This document shows positions 22,483 through 30,422 of a stretch of DNA of 30,436 nt, in pieces; the stretch's first letter is position 1, and the number at the start of each line of letters is the position of its first letter. Location: contig JAUMSH010000080.1 in NCBI GenBank assembly GCA_031292915.1, forward strand, positions 1-30,436, written 5' to 3'. A program made the translations under genes and the position numbers. The DNA comes from Collinsella sp. Its GTDB lineage: Bacteria > Actinomycetota > Coriobacteriia > Coriobacteriales > Coriobacteriaceae. The notes under the pieces were generated by a model that had not been told where the DNA came from, ran no database searches, and saw only the letters and a program-made list of their open reading frames with translations.

Positions 22483-23883
22483 ATGGCACAGTATCAGCTG
22501 CCCAACGACTTCTTCTTTGGCGCTGCTATGTCCGGCCCGCAGACTGAGGGTCAGTGGAACCAGGGCGGCAAGCTCGAGAACCTGTGGGACACCTGGTCCA
22601 TCCAGGATCTGGGTTCGTTCTACAACTGCGTTGGCTCTTATGCCGGCAATGACTTTATGGCCAAGTACCAGGAAGACTTTCGCATTTTGAAGGACTTGGG
22701 CCTGAATACCTATCGCACTTCCATCCAGTGGAGCCGTCTGCTCGATGCCGACGGCAACCTTAACGAGGAGGGCGCCGCGTGGTATCACGAGCTGTTCCGC
22801 GCCTCTCGCGAGGCTGGTCTGGAGCCGTTCGTCAACCTGTACCACTTTGACATGCCCACCTACCTCTTTAACCGTGGCGGCTGGGAGAGCCGTGAGGTCG
22901 TCGAGGCTTACGCGCATTACGCCGACGTCGCCTTCCACGAGTTTGGCCAGGAGATTAAGTACTGGTTCACCTTTAACGAGCCCATCGTCGAGCCCGAGCA
23001 GCGCTATCAGGAGGGCGTGTGGTTCCCGCAGCTCCACGACTTCAACCGCGCCCGCACCGTGCAGTATCACATCTCGCTGGCACATGCGCTGGCCGTGGCC
23101 AACTATCGTCGCGCCTATGACGAGGGCGCTATTCGCGCCGATGCCAAGATCGGCATGATCAACTGCTTTACTCCGGTCTACACCAAGGAGAATCCCAGCG
23201 AGGCAGACCTCGAGGCCGTGCGTATGACCAGCGGCATCAACAATCGCTGGTGGCTCGACCTTATTACCAAGGGCGAGCTTCCTGCCGATGTGCTCGACAG
23301 CCTGGCCGAGGGCGGCGTTAAGCTCCCGTTCCGTGCCGGCGACCAAGAGATTCTCAAACAGGGTGTTGTCGACTGGCTCGGCTGCAACTACTACCACCCC
23401 ACGCGCGTTCAGGCGCCGGCGAGCAAGATCGACCAGTACGGTCTGCCGCACTTTGCCGACGAGTACGTGTGGCCCGACGCCGTTATGAACGAGAGCCGCG
23501 GCTGGGAGATCTACCCGCAGGGCCTCTACGACTTTGGCATGGACTGCGCTAAGAACTACCCCGATCTTGAGTGGTTCGTTTCCGAGAACGGCATCGGCAT
23601 CATGGACGAATACAAGAACCGTGACGCCGAAGGAACCATCCAGGATGACTACCGAGTCGACTTTGTGCGCCAACACCTGGAGTGGGTTGCCAAGGCAATC
23701 TCCGAGGGCGCCAAATGCCGGGGCTATCACTATTGGGCCGTCATCGATAACTGGTCTTGGGCCAATGCCTTTAAGAATCGCTATGGCTTTGTCGAGGTCG
23801 ATCTCATGGACGGCTACAAGCGCCGCCTTAAGAAGTCGGCAGCTTGGCTCAAACAGGTCGCCACGACCCACGTGGTTGATTAG
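22483..23883 (+). CDS. 6-phospho-beta-glucosidase, glycoside hydrolase family 1
   Basis: The 466-residue GH1 enzyme hydrolyses PTS-phosphorylated beta-glucosides such as cellobiose 6'-phosphate to glucose 6-phosphate and glucose or an aglycone. The acid/base Glu166 is in TFNEP and the nucleophile Glu368 in VSENG, and the N-terminal FFFGAAMSGPQTEG signature and the closing YGFVEVD ... KRRLKKSAAWL block are present; KKS is typical of phospho-specific members. The ATG at 22483 follows GCGAGGA. The cellobiose-type PTS genes follow. The product is cytosolic, so the imported sugar must be phosphorylated by that PTS. The long structured leader suggests additional control. Confidence 0.93.
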   Translation: MAQYQLPNDFFFGAAMSGPQTEGQWNQGGKLENLWDTWSIQDLGSFYNCVGSYAGNDFMAKYQEDFRILKDLGLNTYRTSIQWSRLLDADGNLNEEGAAWYHELFRASREAGLEPFVNLYHFDMPTYLFNRGGWESREVVEAYAHYADVAFHEFGQEIKYWFTFNEPIVEPEQRYQEGVWFPQLHDFNRARTVQYHISLAHALAVANYRRAYDEGAIRADAKIGMINCFTPVYTKENPSEADLEAVRMTSGINNRWWLDLITKGELPADVLDSLAEGGVKLPFRAGDQEILKQGVVDWLGCNYYHPTRVQAPASKIDQYGLPHFADEYVWPDAVMNESRGWEIYPQGLYDFGMDCAKNYPDLEWFVSENGIGIMDEYKNRDAEGTIQDDYRVDFVRQHLEWVAKAISEGAKCRGYHYWAVIDNWSWANAFKNRYGFVEVDLMDGYKRRLKKSAAWLKQVATTHVVD

Positions 23884-24003
23884 CGACCGGGCGAACGCCC
23901 AGACCGCGCGCCGCCGCGCGCAACACATGGCACATCTGGTGGCAGAGGGCGACAGACCACCGTGCGCATAGGAAAAGGCCGGATTTGAAAGTTAGGAGCA
24001 ATC

Positions 24004-25347
24004 ATGGCCAGTGACAACGGAAAGAGCTTCCTCGACAAGTTTGCCGAGGTCTCTGCGAAGGTGGGAAACCAGGTTCACCTGCGTTCCTTGCGTGACGCCT
24101 TCGCGACCATCACGCCGCTCTATATCCTTGCGGGTATCGCGGTTCTTATTAACAACGTCGTGTTCCCTCTGTTCCCGCTCGACGCGGCGGGCCTTGCCAA
24201 CCTTCAGACGTGGGGCTCGGCAATTACGCTGGGCACCCTCAACGTCTCTGCCATTATCTTGGCCGGATTGATTGGCTACAGCCTCGCCAAGAACAAGCGT
24301 TTCGATAACCCGCTCGCTTGCGTGGTCGTCGCCATCTCTGCCTTCGTCATCATGATGCCGCAGCAGATCACCGCCTCGCTTGCCGCCACGAGCCCGCTGC
24401 TCACCGACAAGATCACCTCCGCTGAGGTCACGGGCGCCCTTTCGACTGCCAACACCGGCACCAACGGTCTGTTCTCGGCCATTATCATCGCTCTGCTCTC
24501 CGTCTCGCTCTTCATCAAGATTTCTGGCGTCGAGAAGCTCAAGGTTAAGCTGGGCGAGGGTGTGCCCCCCGCGGTCTCCAACTCCTTCAACGTCATGATC
24601 CCGATGCTGCTCAACCTCGCAATCTTCGCTCTTGCCGCAGCCCTGCTCGCCGTGTGCGCCGGCACCGATCTGTGCGCCATCATCTCCACGTGCATCTCCA
24701 ACCCGCTCAAGAACATCATGAACGCCGGTCCGTGGGCTGTTATCCTCATCTACACCCTTGCTAACCTGCTGTTCTGCGTCGGTATTCACCAGTCCACCAT
24801 CTCTGGCGCTACCGTCGAGCCGATCCTGACCATGCTCATCGTCGACAACATGGCTACCTTTGCCGCCGGTGGCACCATCCAGCCCGATCACTACATGAAC
24901 ATGCAGATCGTTAACAGCTTCGCCCTCATCGGCGGCTCGGGCTGCACCCTCATGCTTCTGCTCGACACGCTCCTGTTCTCCAAGAACAAGGCTTCCGAGA
25001 CCGTTTCCAAGATGGCTATCCTGCCTGGTCTGTTCAACATCAACGAGCCGGTTATCTACGGTTACCCCATCGTGTACAACCTGCCGCTCATGATCCCGTT
25101 CGTTCTTCTTCCCGACCTGTTCATCGGCATCACCTATGGCCTTACCTGCGCAGGCATCATCAGCCCCTGCATCGCCCAGGTGCCCTGGACCATGCCTCCC
25201 GTCATCAATGCCCTGCTCGCTACGGGCTTTGACTGGCGCGCCGGCGTGTGGCAGGCTCTCGAGATTGTCATTGGCATGGCCGTCTACCTGCCCTTTATGA
25301 AGATTTCCGAGAAGGCAATCGCCAAGCAGGAGGCTCTTGCCGAGTAG
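24004..25347 (+). CDS. celB: PTS lactose/cellobiose-type IIC permease
   Basis: The 447-residue protein is the membrane channel of a cellobiose-type PTS, carrying the sugar across while IIB phosphorylates it. Roughly ten hydrophobic segments are visible, beginning at PLYILAGIAVLINNVVFPL (about 39). The family block with NINEPVIYG (around 345) and the phospho-acceptor-site neighbourhood GIHQSTISG are present. Start ATG at 24004 follows TTAGGAGC. It lies 120 nt after the glucosidase; the gap has no terminator. The length is typical (about 430-450). It acts with the IIB and IIA genes 160 nt downstream. Beta-glucoside specificity is inferred from the adjacent GH1 gene. Confidence 0.94.
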   Translation: MASDNGKSFLDKFAEVSAKVGNQVHLRSLRDAFATITPLYILAGIAVLINNVVFPLFPLDAAGLANLQTWGSAITLGTLNVSAIILAGLIGYSLAKNKRFDNPLACVVVAISAFVIMMPQQITASLAATSPLLTDKITSAEVTGALSTANTGTNGLFSAIIIALLSVSLFIKISGVEKLKVKLGEGVPPAVSNSFNVMIPMLLNLAIFALAAALLAVCAGTDLCAIISTCISNPLKNIMNAGPWAVILIYTLANLLFCVGIHQSTISGATVEPILTMLIVDNMATFAAGGTIQPDHYMNMQIVNSFALIGGSGCTLMLLLDTLLFSKNKASETVSKMAILPGLFNINEPVIYGYPIVYNLPLMIPFVLLPDLFIGITYGLTCAGIISPCIAQVPWTMPPVINALLATGFDWRAGVWQALEIVIGMAVYLPFMKISEKAIAKQEALAE

Positions 25348-25375
25348 AACGCCTAACGTTCGTCCCTTTCACCTT

Positions 25376-25438
25376 TGCGGGCACCGGTACGTGGTGCCAG
25401 TGCCCGCATCTCTCTTCTGCGTAAGGGCGCAGAAAGAG
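25376..25438 (+). other. Two hairpins between IIC and IIB genes
   Basis: TGCGGGCAC / GTGCCCGCA (25376-25408, with an inner imperfect stem) is followed by CTCTTCTGCG / CGCAGAAAGAG (25412-25438, one bulge). There is no T tract, so they could be mRNA processing or stability elements rather than terminators. Confidence 0.5.
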
Positions 25439-25505
25439 GGCACAATAGCCGCAAGGAATAAAACCAGTTGTCGTCTGCGCGCCGCGCAGTTATAAGGAGG
25501 AAACC

Positions 25506-25808
25506 ATGAAGAAGATCATGCTCTGCTGCAATGCCGGTATGTCCACGAGCCTGCTGGTCCAGAAGATGCAGGCCGAGGTTGCAAACCGTGGTCTGGATAT
25601 CGAGGTCGAGGCTCGTCCCATGAACGAGGCCCACGATCACCTGGACGAGTGCGACATGTTGCTGCTTGGCCCGCAGATCGGCTACACCAAGGGCGACTTT
25701 GAGAAGGAGGCCGCCGGTCGTTTTCCGGTCGAGGTCATCAACATGGTCGACTACGGCCGCATGAACGCTGCCGGCATCATCGACCACTGCGTCAGCGTGA
25801 TGGGCTAG
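25506..25808 (+). CDS. celA: PTS lactose/cellobiose-type IIB
   Basis: The 100-residue protein begins MKKIMLCCNAGMSTSLLVQKM, the IIB P-loop of the lactose/cellobiose family, and Cys8 should carry the phosphate from IIA to the sugar. Length and sequence match single-domain cellobiose IIB proteins (about 100). A very strong TAAGGAGG sits 5 nt before the start. The IIA gene begins only 9 nt after its stop, indicating tight co-expression. Cys7 beside Cys8 is unremarkable but either could be tested. The protein is cytosolic. Confidence 0.94.
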   Translation: MKKIMLCCNAGMSTSLLVQKMQAEVANRGLDIEVEARPMNEAHDHLDECDMLLLGPQIGYTKGDFEKEAAGRFPVEVINMVDYGRMNAAGIIDHCVSVMG

Positions 25809-25817
25809 GTGCTCTGT

Positions 25818-26150
25818 ATGGAGGATATGAACGAACTGCAGATGACCTGCTTCGAGATCATCAGCTACGTCGGTACCGCCAAGAGCATGTACATCAATGC
25901 CGTGCAAAAGGCCAAGGAGGGCGATTTTGACGCCGCCGAGGAGCTTATCAAGCAGGGCGACGAGGCCTATAACGGTGGCCACGATGTTCACATGGGGCTT
26001 CTGAAGAAAGAGGCCAACGGCGAGCGTAACGGCGAGGCCCCGTTGATTCTGCTGCATGCCGAGGACCAGATGGCCGGTACCGAGACCATGCGCGTCATGG
26101 CGACGGAGCTCATCGAGATCCACAAGCAGCTGCAGGCACTTAAGGCCTAG
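25818..26150 (+). CDS. celC: PTS lactose/cellobiose-type IIA
   Basis: The 110-residue all-helical IIA accepts phosphate from HPr on the His in LLHAEDQ (His80 with the start chosen) and passes it to IIB. The block TCFEIISYVGTAKSMYINA is the family's first helix. The ATG at 25818 (MEDMNELQM) fits family N-termini; GTG at 25809 and ATG at 25827 are possible, since none has a clearly better ribosome binding site. It overlaps in operon with IIB, which ends 9 nt before. A strong terminator follows, which makes it the last gene of the beta-glucoside unit. Confidence 0.93.
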   Translation: MEDMNELQMTCFEIISYVGTAKSMYINAVQKAKEGDFDAAEELIKQGDEAYNGGHDVHMGLLKKEANGERNGEAPLILLHAEDQMAGTETMRVMATELIEIHKQLQALKA

Positions 26151-26208
26151 TCGGCGTTATCGCCGCGAAGGACCGTGCGGTCCAACAGACAACATAGTCC
26201 CTTTGACG

Positions 26209-26246
26209 GGCGCCGGGAGTCTCCGCCTCCCGGCGCCTCTATTTTT
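26209..26246 (+). terminator. Terminator of the beta-glucoside operon
   Basis: GGCGCCGGGAG (26209-26219) pairs perfectly with CTCCCGGCGCC (26227-26237), then TCTATTTTT. Confidence 0.92.
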
Positions 26247-26296
26247 GGGGATGGTCTTGTGCGGCCTGTTGAGCGGCCATTCGCGTTTTCCCAGAT

Positions 26297-26337
26297 AAAA
26301 CCTGCCAAAACAAACCTGTCCCTTTTTGGTAGGTTTT
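26297..26337 (+). terminator. Hairpin with T tail, dispersed repeat
   Basis: AAAACCTGCCAAAA pairs with TTTTGGTAGGTTTT (one G-U) around a 13-nt loop, then TTG. The words AACCTGCCAAAACAAACC match the arms of the long hairpin at 22359-22448. It lies between the operon terminator and the ROK kinase gene. Confidence 0.6.
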
Positions 26338-26391
26338 TGCCTTGGGAGCGGTACCATACAGGCAATGTTTAAACGAGAAAGGTGGGCTCCC

Positions 26392-27345
26392 ATGGAACCT
26401 AAGCAGTACTACATCGGCATTGACGTCGGCGGCACTTCGGTTAAGGAGGGCCTGTTCGAAGAGGACGGCAACCTGCTAGCCAAGGCCAGCGTGCCTACGC
26501 CTCCCATCGTTGACGCCGCGGGCTTTGCCGCGGTGACCGAGGCTATCGACCAGGTGGTCGCCAAGGCTCGGATTCCGCGTGCCTTTGTGGCGGGCATTGG
26601 CCTGGCCGTTCCGTGCCCCATCCCGGCATCGGGCGATGCCAAGGTCAAGGCCAACATTGCCATTAACCTGCCCGAGCTGAGGATCGCCATTCAAAAGCAC
26701 TGCCCCGACGCGGTCGTTAAGTACGAGAACGATGCCAACGCCGCTGCCATGGGCGAGGCCTGGCTCGGTTCTGCCAAGGGCGTGCAGAACGTGGTGATGG
26801 TCACCATCGGTACCGGCGTGGGCGGCGGCGTTATCGTCAACGGCGACGTGGTATCGGGCGTTGTGGGCGCCGGCGGCGAGATTGGCCACATGTGCCTGAA
26901 CCCGGCTGAGGAGCGCACCTGCGGCTGCGGCGGCCATGGCCACCTGGAGCAGTATTCCAGCGCCACCGGCGTGGTGAGCAACTACCTTGCCGAGTGCAAG
27001 AAGGCGGGCGTCGAGCCCATCGAGCTCACCGGCCCCTCAGATTCCAAGGACGTGTTCCAGGCCTGCCGCGAGGGCGACAAGCTCGCGCTGGCCGCGGCCG
27101 ATACCATGGCCGATTATCTCGGCCGTGCCCTGGCGCTTATTGCCAACGTGGTCGACCCCGAGATGTTCCTGATCGGCGGCGGTGCGTCTGCCTCGGCCGA
27201 TGTCTACCTCGACGCCGTTCGCGAGCACTTCCAGCGCTACGCGCTTTCCGCCTCGCGCGAGACGCCCATTAAGGTCGCTTCGCTCGGCAACGACGCCGGC
27301 ATCATCGGCGCCGCCTACGTAGCCCTGCGCGCCGCCGGTAAATAG
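26392..27345 (+). CDS. ROK-family sugar kinase, probable glucokinase
   Basis: The 317-residue protein would phosphorylate free glucose with ATP. The N-terminal phosphate loop IGIDVGGTSVKEG (residues 8-20), NDANAAAMGE with the catalytic Asp, TIGTGVGGG, and EIGHM are all present. The zinc/ROK signature reads CGCGGHGHLEQY, with His in place of the last Cys, as in a subset of ROK kinases. The start at 26392 is preferred to an ATG 27 nt upstream because the family begins there; AAAGGTG lies 9 nt before it. It has its own transcription unit after the beta-glucoside operon. It would use glucose released by the phospho-beta-glucosidase, so the location makes sense. Confidence 0.92.
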   Translation: MEPKQYYIGIDVGGTSVKEGLFEEDGNLLAKASVPTPPIVDAAGFAAVTEAIDQVVAKARIPRAFVAGIGLAVPCPIPASGDAKVKANIAINLPELRIAIQKHCPDAVVKYENDANAAAMGEAWLGSAKGVQNVVMVTIGTGVGGGVIVNGDVVSGVVGAGGEIGHMCLNPAEERTCGCGGHGHLEQYSSATGVVSNYLAECKKAGVEPIELTGPSDSKDVFQACREGDKLALAAADTMADYLGRALALIANVVDPEMFLIGGGASASADVYLDAVREHFQRYALSASRETPIKVASLGNDAGIIGAAYVALRAAGK

Positions 27346-27355
27346 CTGGTGCAAG

Positions 27356-27385
27356 GGGGTCAGGTTACTTTGCACCAACATGGTG
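27356..27385. repeat. Dispersed element, partial copy
   Basis: The 30 bases match 17076-17105 with one difference (GGGGTCAGGTTACTTTGCA...). Here the left flank GGTGCAA pairs with TTGCACC inside the copy, but the mirrored right arm present at 17111-17132 is missing. It begins 10 nt after the ROK stop codon. Confidence 0.8.
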
Positions 27386-27511
27386 TAAAAGGGACAGCCT
27401 TGGCCCCCGTGCCTACCCCAAAATATGCCGTGGCCCTTCCGTCTGCGAAGGCTCGGCATCGGCGTGCTACCATAGCTACGTCCAAGTACACATATCAAGT
27501 GGAGGATATCC

Positions 27512-28435
27512 ATGGCAAACGTTCTTGTCTTTGGTCACCAGAACCCCGATAACGACGCCATCATGAGCGCCGTCGTCCTGTCCCAGCTGCTCAACCAGGT
27601 TGAGTATGCCGGCAACACCTACGAGGCCTGCGCCCTTGGTCAGCTTCCGGCAGAGTCCGCCAAGCTGCTCGCCGACGCCGGCATCGCCGAGCCTCGCGCG
27701 ATCGAGTCCGTCGAGGCCGGTCAGCTCGTCGTCCTCACCGACCACAACGAGTCCGCCCAGTCCGTCGCCGGCCTTAAGGACGCCACGGTCTTTGGCGTCG
27801 TCGATCATCACCGCATCGGCGACTTCGAGACCGCCGGCCCGCTGCACTACATCTGCCTGCCCTGGGGCTCCAGCTGCACCATCGTCACCAAGCTCGCCGA
27901 CGTGCTCGGCGTTGAGCTTTCCGACGTCCAGGCCAAGCTGCTGCTCTCGGCCATGATGACCGATACGCTCATGCTCAAGAGCCCCACCACCACCGCTGTC
28001 GACCGCGTCGTCGCCGCCAAGCTCGGCGAGCAGGTGGGCGTCGACCCGGTCAAGTTTGGCATGGAGGTCTTCCTCACCCGTCCGTCCGGCTCCTTCACTG
28101 CAGCCGAGATGGTCGGCAACGACATCAAGATGTTCGAGCCCGCCGGCAAGAAGCTGCTCATCGGCCAGTACGAGACCGTCGACAAGACCCGCGCACTCGG
28201 CATGATCGACGAGATTCGCGAGGCCATGCGCGCCTACGCCGCCGAGAAGGGTGCTGACGGCATCGTCCTGTGCATCACCGACATCATGGAGGAGGGCTCG
28301 CAGGTCCTGCTCGAGGGCGAGACCGAGGCCGCTCAGAAGGGCCTGGGCATTGCCGACGAGCATGACGGCGTCTGGATGCCGGGCGTCCTCTCCCGTAAGA
28401 AGCAGGTCGCTGCCCCCATCATGGCCGCCTGCTAG
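27512..28435 (+). CDS. ppaC: Manganese-dependent inorganic pyrophosphatase (family II)
   Basis: The 307-residue DHH-family enzyme splits pyrophosphate released by biosynthetic reactions. Metal and substrate motifs: GHQNPDNDA (residues 8-16, His9, Asp13, Asp15), TDH near 76, DHHRIGD near 96-102, and SRKKQV near the C-terminus. The length is that of the short form, without CBS or DRTGG regulatory domains. The usual Thr in NPDTD is Asn here, a small variant. GGAGG lies 7 nt before the start. It has its own terminator and no close partner. Confidence 0.96.
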   Translation: MANVLVFGHQNPDNDAIMSAVVLSQLLNQVEYAGNTYEACALGQLPAESAKLLADAGIAEPRAIESVEAGQLVVLTDHNESAQSVAGLKDATVFGVVDHHRIGDFETAGPLHYICLPWGSSCTIVTKLADVLGVELSDVQAKLLLSAMMTDTLMLKSPTTTAVDRVVAAKLGEQVGVDPVKFGMEVFLTRPSGSFTAAEMVGNDIKMFEPAGKKLLIGQYETVDKTRALGMIDEIREAMRAYAAEKGADGIVLCITDIMEEGSQVLLEGETEAAQKGLGIADEHDGVWMPGVLSRKKQVAAPIMAAC

Positions 28436-28455
28436 GTTCTTTTGACCTAACACCG

Positions 28456-28496
28456 ACGACCGGATCGCGGACGCCCCGCGCTCCGGTCGTTTTTTG
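28456..28496 (+). terminator. Terminator of ppaC
   Basis: ACGACCGGA (28456-28464) pairs with TCCGGTCGT (28482-28490), with an inner CGCGG/CCGCG stem, followed by TTTTTT. Confidence 0.92.
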
Positions 28497-28634
28497 TGCG
28501 CGGCGCCGCGTCGTCTCTTGGACAGGCGTGCCCGCGCCGTTGAGCAAATAATGTTCAACCTGTGGTTCCGCTTTTCGGCCGTGCTTGTGCGCTTGTCGTG
28601 CAGGGTAGGCTAGATGCAAGTGTAATACGTTGGA

Positions 28635-28697
28635 GCGCGGCGCCGCCACTTGGGCGGGCCGTGCTTTTTTAAGACGGGAGCCTTCCCGTGAAAGGAG
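28635..28697 (+). promoter_or_regulatory. Structured leader of nhaA
   Basis: GCGCGGC (28635-28641) pairs with GCCGTGC (28658-28664, one G-U) and is followed at once by TTTTTT (28665-28670), like a terminator. Next, ACGGGA / TCCCGT (28674-28689) forms a hairpin directly before the AAAGGAG site. A terminator-like structure inside a leader suggests attenuation, but none of the known riboswitch classes is recognised. Confidence 0.45.
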
Positions 28698-28703
28698 CCG
28701 CCC

Positions 28704-30062
28704 ATGGCAGCACCCGAGCAGCTGTTTAACGTTCGTGAGCGCAAACGCTTTGAGCGTCACGACATTTGGGAGCGCATTGCCGAGAACGGCACGATTTCCG
28801 CCGCCGTCATGGTCTTCGCCGCCATCGCCGCCGTTATTTGCGCCAACACCGATGCCTACGAGGCCATCCATCACTTTTTGGAGACCCCGCTGTATGTGGG
28901 CCTGGGCAACCTTACGGCCGGTCTCACCGTTGAGCTTTTCGTCAACGACTTCCTCATGGCGATTTTCTTTTTGCTGGTGGGCATTGAGCTTAAGTACGAG
29001 ATGACAGTTGGCGAGCTCAAGAACCCGCGCCAGGCCATGCTTCCCATGCTGGCGGCCGTGGGCGGTGTCGTCGTTCCCGCCTGCATCTACCTGATCTTTA
29101 ACCATGCCGGCGCCCACAACGGTTGGGCCATCCCCATGGCAACCGATATTGCCTTTGCGCTGGGCGTGCTGTCGCTTTTGGGCAATCGCGTGCCCAACGG
29201 CGTGCGCGTGTTCTTCTCGACGCTCGCCATCGCCGACGACCTCATCTCCATCGCCGCCATCGCCATCTTCTACGGTCAGAGCCCCAATCCGTTTTGGTTG
29301 GGCGCCGCCGCGCTTGTGACCTGCGCGCTCGTGTGGCTCAACAAGACGCAGCATTACCGCCTTGCCCCGTATTCGGTACTGGGTCTGCTGTTGTGGTTCT
29401 GCATGTTCAAGAGCGGCGTACATGCCACGCTTGCTGGCGTCATCTTGGCCTTTACCATTCCGGCCAAGTGCGGCGTCAAGCTCGATAGCCTCACCGATTG
29501 GTTGGGCGAGTGCCTGCCGCTGCTCGATGACCGCTACGACGACGAGGCGCACATCCTAGGCCAGCATGACTTTACCGTCTCGACCACCAAGGTCGAGCGC
29601 GTCATGCACCGCGTGACCCCGCCGCTCATCCGCATGGAGCGTCTGATCTCCACGCCGGTCAACTTTGTGATTCTGCCGATTTTCGCGTTCGTCAACGCAC
29701 AGGTTCGCCTAGCGGGCGTGGACATGAGCACGCTGCTCACCGACCCGGTGACGCTCGGCGTGTACTTTGGCATGTTGCTGGGCAAGCCGATCGGCATCTT
29801 TGGCATGACGTTCGCCTTGGTCAAGCTCAAGGCCTGCGAGCTGCCGCACAACGTTAACTGGCACATGATTGCCGGTGTGGGCATTCTGGGTGGTATCGGC
29901 TTTACCATGTCGATTCTCATCAGCGGCCTCGCCTTCCCGACGGCCCAGTTTGAGGTTCTGGCTGCCAAGGCCGCCATCCTTGCCGGTTCGGTCACCGCTG
30001 CCGTGCTCGGCATGATCTACATGAGTGTGGTCTGCAAACACCCCGCGCCCAAGGGCGAGTAA
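28704..30062 (+). CDS. nhaA: Na+/H+ antiporter NhaA
   Basis: The 452-residue inner-membrane antiporter exchanges cytoplasmic sodium (or lithium) for protons and supports pH and salt tolerance. Signature elements: the FFLLVGIELKYE helix, the ATDIAFALGVLSLLG region of the unwound helix IV, and TLAIADDLISI with the adjacent Asp pair that binds Na+. About twelve hydrophobic segments are visible. It is longer than E. coli NhaA (about 388) because of an N-terminal basic stretch and a cytoplasmic loop (about 265-315). AAAGGAG precedes the start. The gene stands alone behind a structured leader. A strong terminator follows. Confidence 0.95.
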   Translation: MAAPEQLFNVRERKRFERHDIWERIAENGTISAAVMVFAAIAAVICANTDAYEAIHHFLETPLYVGLGNLTAGLTVELFVNDFLMAIFFLLVGIELKYEMTVGELKNPRQAMLPMLAAVGGVVVPACIYLIFNHAGAHNGWAIPMATDIAFALGVLSLLGNRVPNGVRVFFSTLAIADDLISIAAIAIFYGQSPNPFWLGAAALVTCALVWLNKTQHYRLAPYSVLGLLLWFCMFKSGVHATLAGVILAFTIPAKCGVKLDSLTDWLGECLPLLDDRYDDEAHILGQHDFTVSTTKVERVMHRVTPPLIRMERLISTPVNFVILPIFAFVNAQVRLAGVDMSTLLTDPVTLGVYFGMLLGKPIGIFGMTFALVKLKACELPHNVNWHMIAGVGILGGIGFTMSILISGLAFPTAQFEVLAAKAAILAGSVTAAVLGMIYMSVVCKHPAPKGE

Positions 30063-30152
30063 AAGCTCGAAAACAGACACCAGAACCGGTTTGGATGCGT
30101 TCGAAACTCGGATCAGGGTGCTACTGGCCCCCTGCCAGATACCCCCGTGGTC

Positions 30153-30197
30153 AAAAAACGCCGTTTGTGAGTACTGTCACAAACGGCGTTTCATTTT
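30153..30197. terminator. Strong terminator after nhaA
   Basis: AAACGCCGTTTGTGA (30156-30170) pairs perfectly over 15 bp with TCACAAACGGCGTTT (30177-30191), then CATTTT. The A run on the left gives a T tail on the other strand too. Confidence 0.9.
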
Positions 30198-30321
30198 AGG
30201 TGTGGAAAATAATGAACAAAGTTATAAGAGCTGTACGTTAATGAGTGACCATCGACTTCCAATTCGGCGCTAACTGACGGTGATTAGGGAGTTTCAGGTA
30301 GCGCACAGAGATGTGGTGTAA

Positions 30322-30361
30322 GAGGCGGGGCATGCCCCGCCTCCGCCCTTTCTTGAAAGGG
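30322..30361. repeat. Palindrome plus second hairpin before the last gene
   Basis: The 22-bp perfect palindrome (GAGGCGGGGCA / TGCCCCGCCTC) is followed 2 nt later by CCCTTTC-TT-GAAAGGG. Confidence 0.8.
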
Positions 30362-30422
30362 AGGGGACACCGCCTAGAATTCGTCGTTGGAGTAATGAAG
30401 GTGACGAATGGAAGGAAAGGCG

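Larger units (their letters stand above)
30063..30422. other. Intergenic region downstream of nhaA
   Basis: No gene is seen. Contents are the terminator at 30153-30197, an AT-rich stretch (30190-30240) that may hold a promoter, a 22-bp perfect palindrome at 30322-30343, and a 7-bp hairpin at 30346-30361. Confidence 0.5.

Noticed and set aside
22309..23928. 539-codon minus-strand frame opposite the phospho-beta-glucosidase
   Set aside because: The GH1 gene has intact active-site motifs; the antisense product resembles nothing.
28620..28703. Known Li+ or Na+ riboswitch in the nhaA leader
   Set aside because: I could not see the conserved core of the known classes, and to my knowledge those occur mainly in other phyla.
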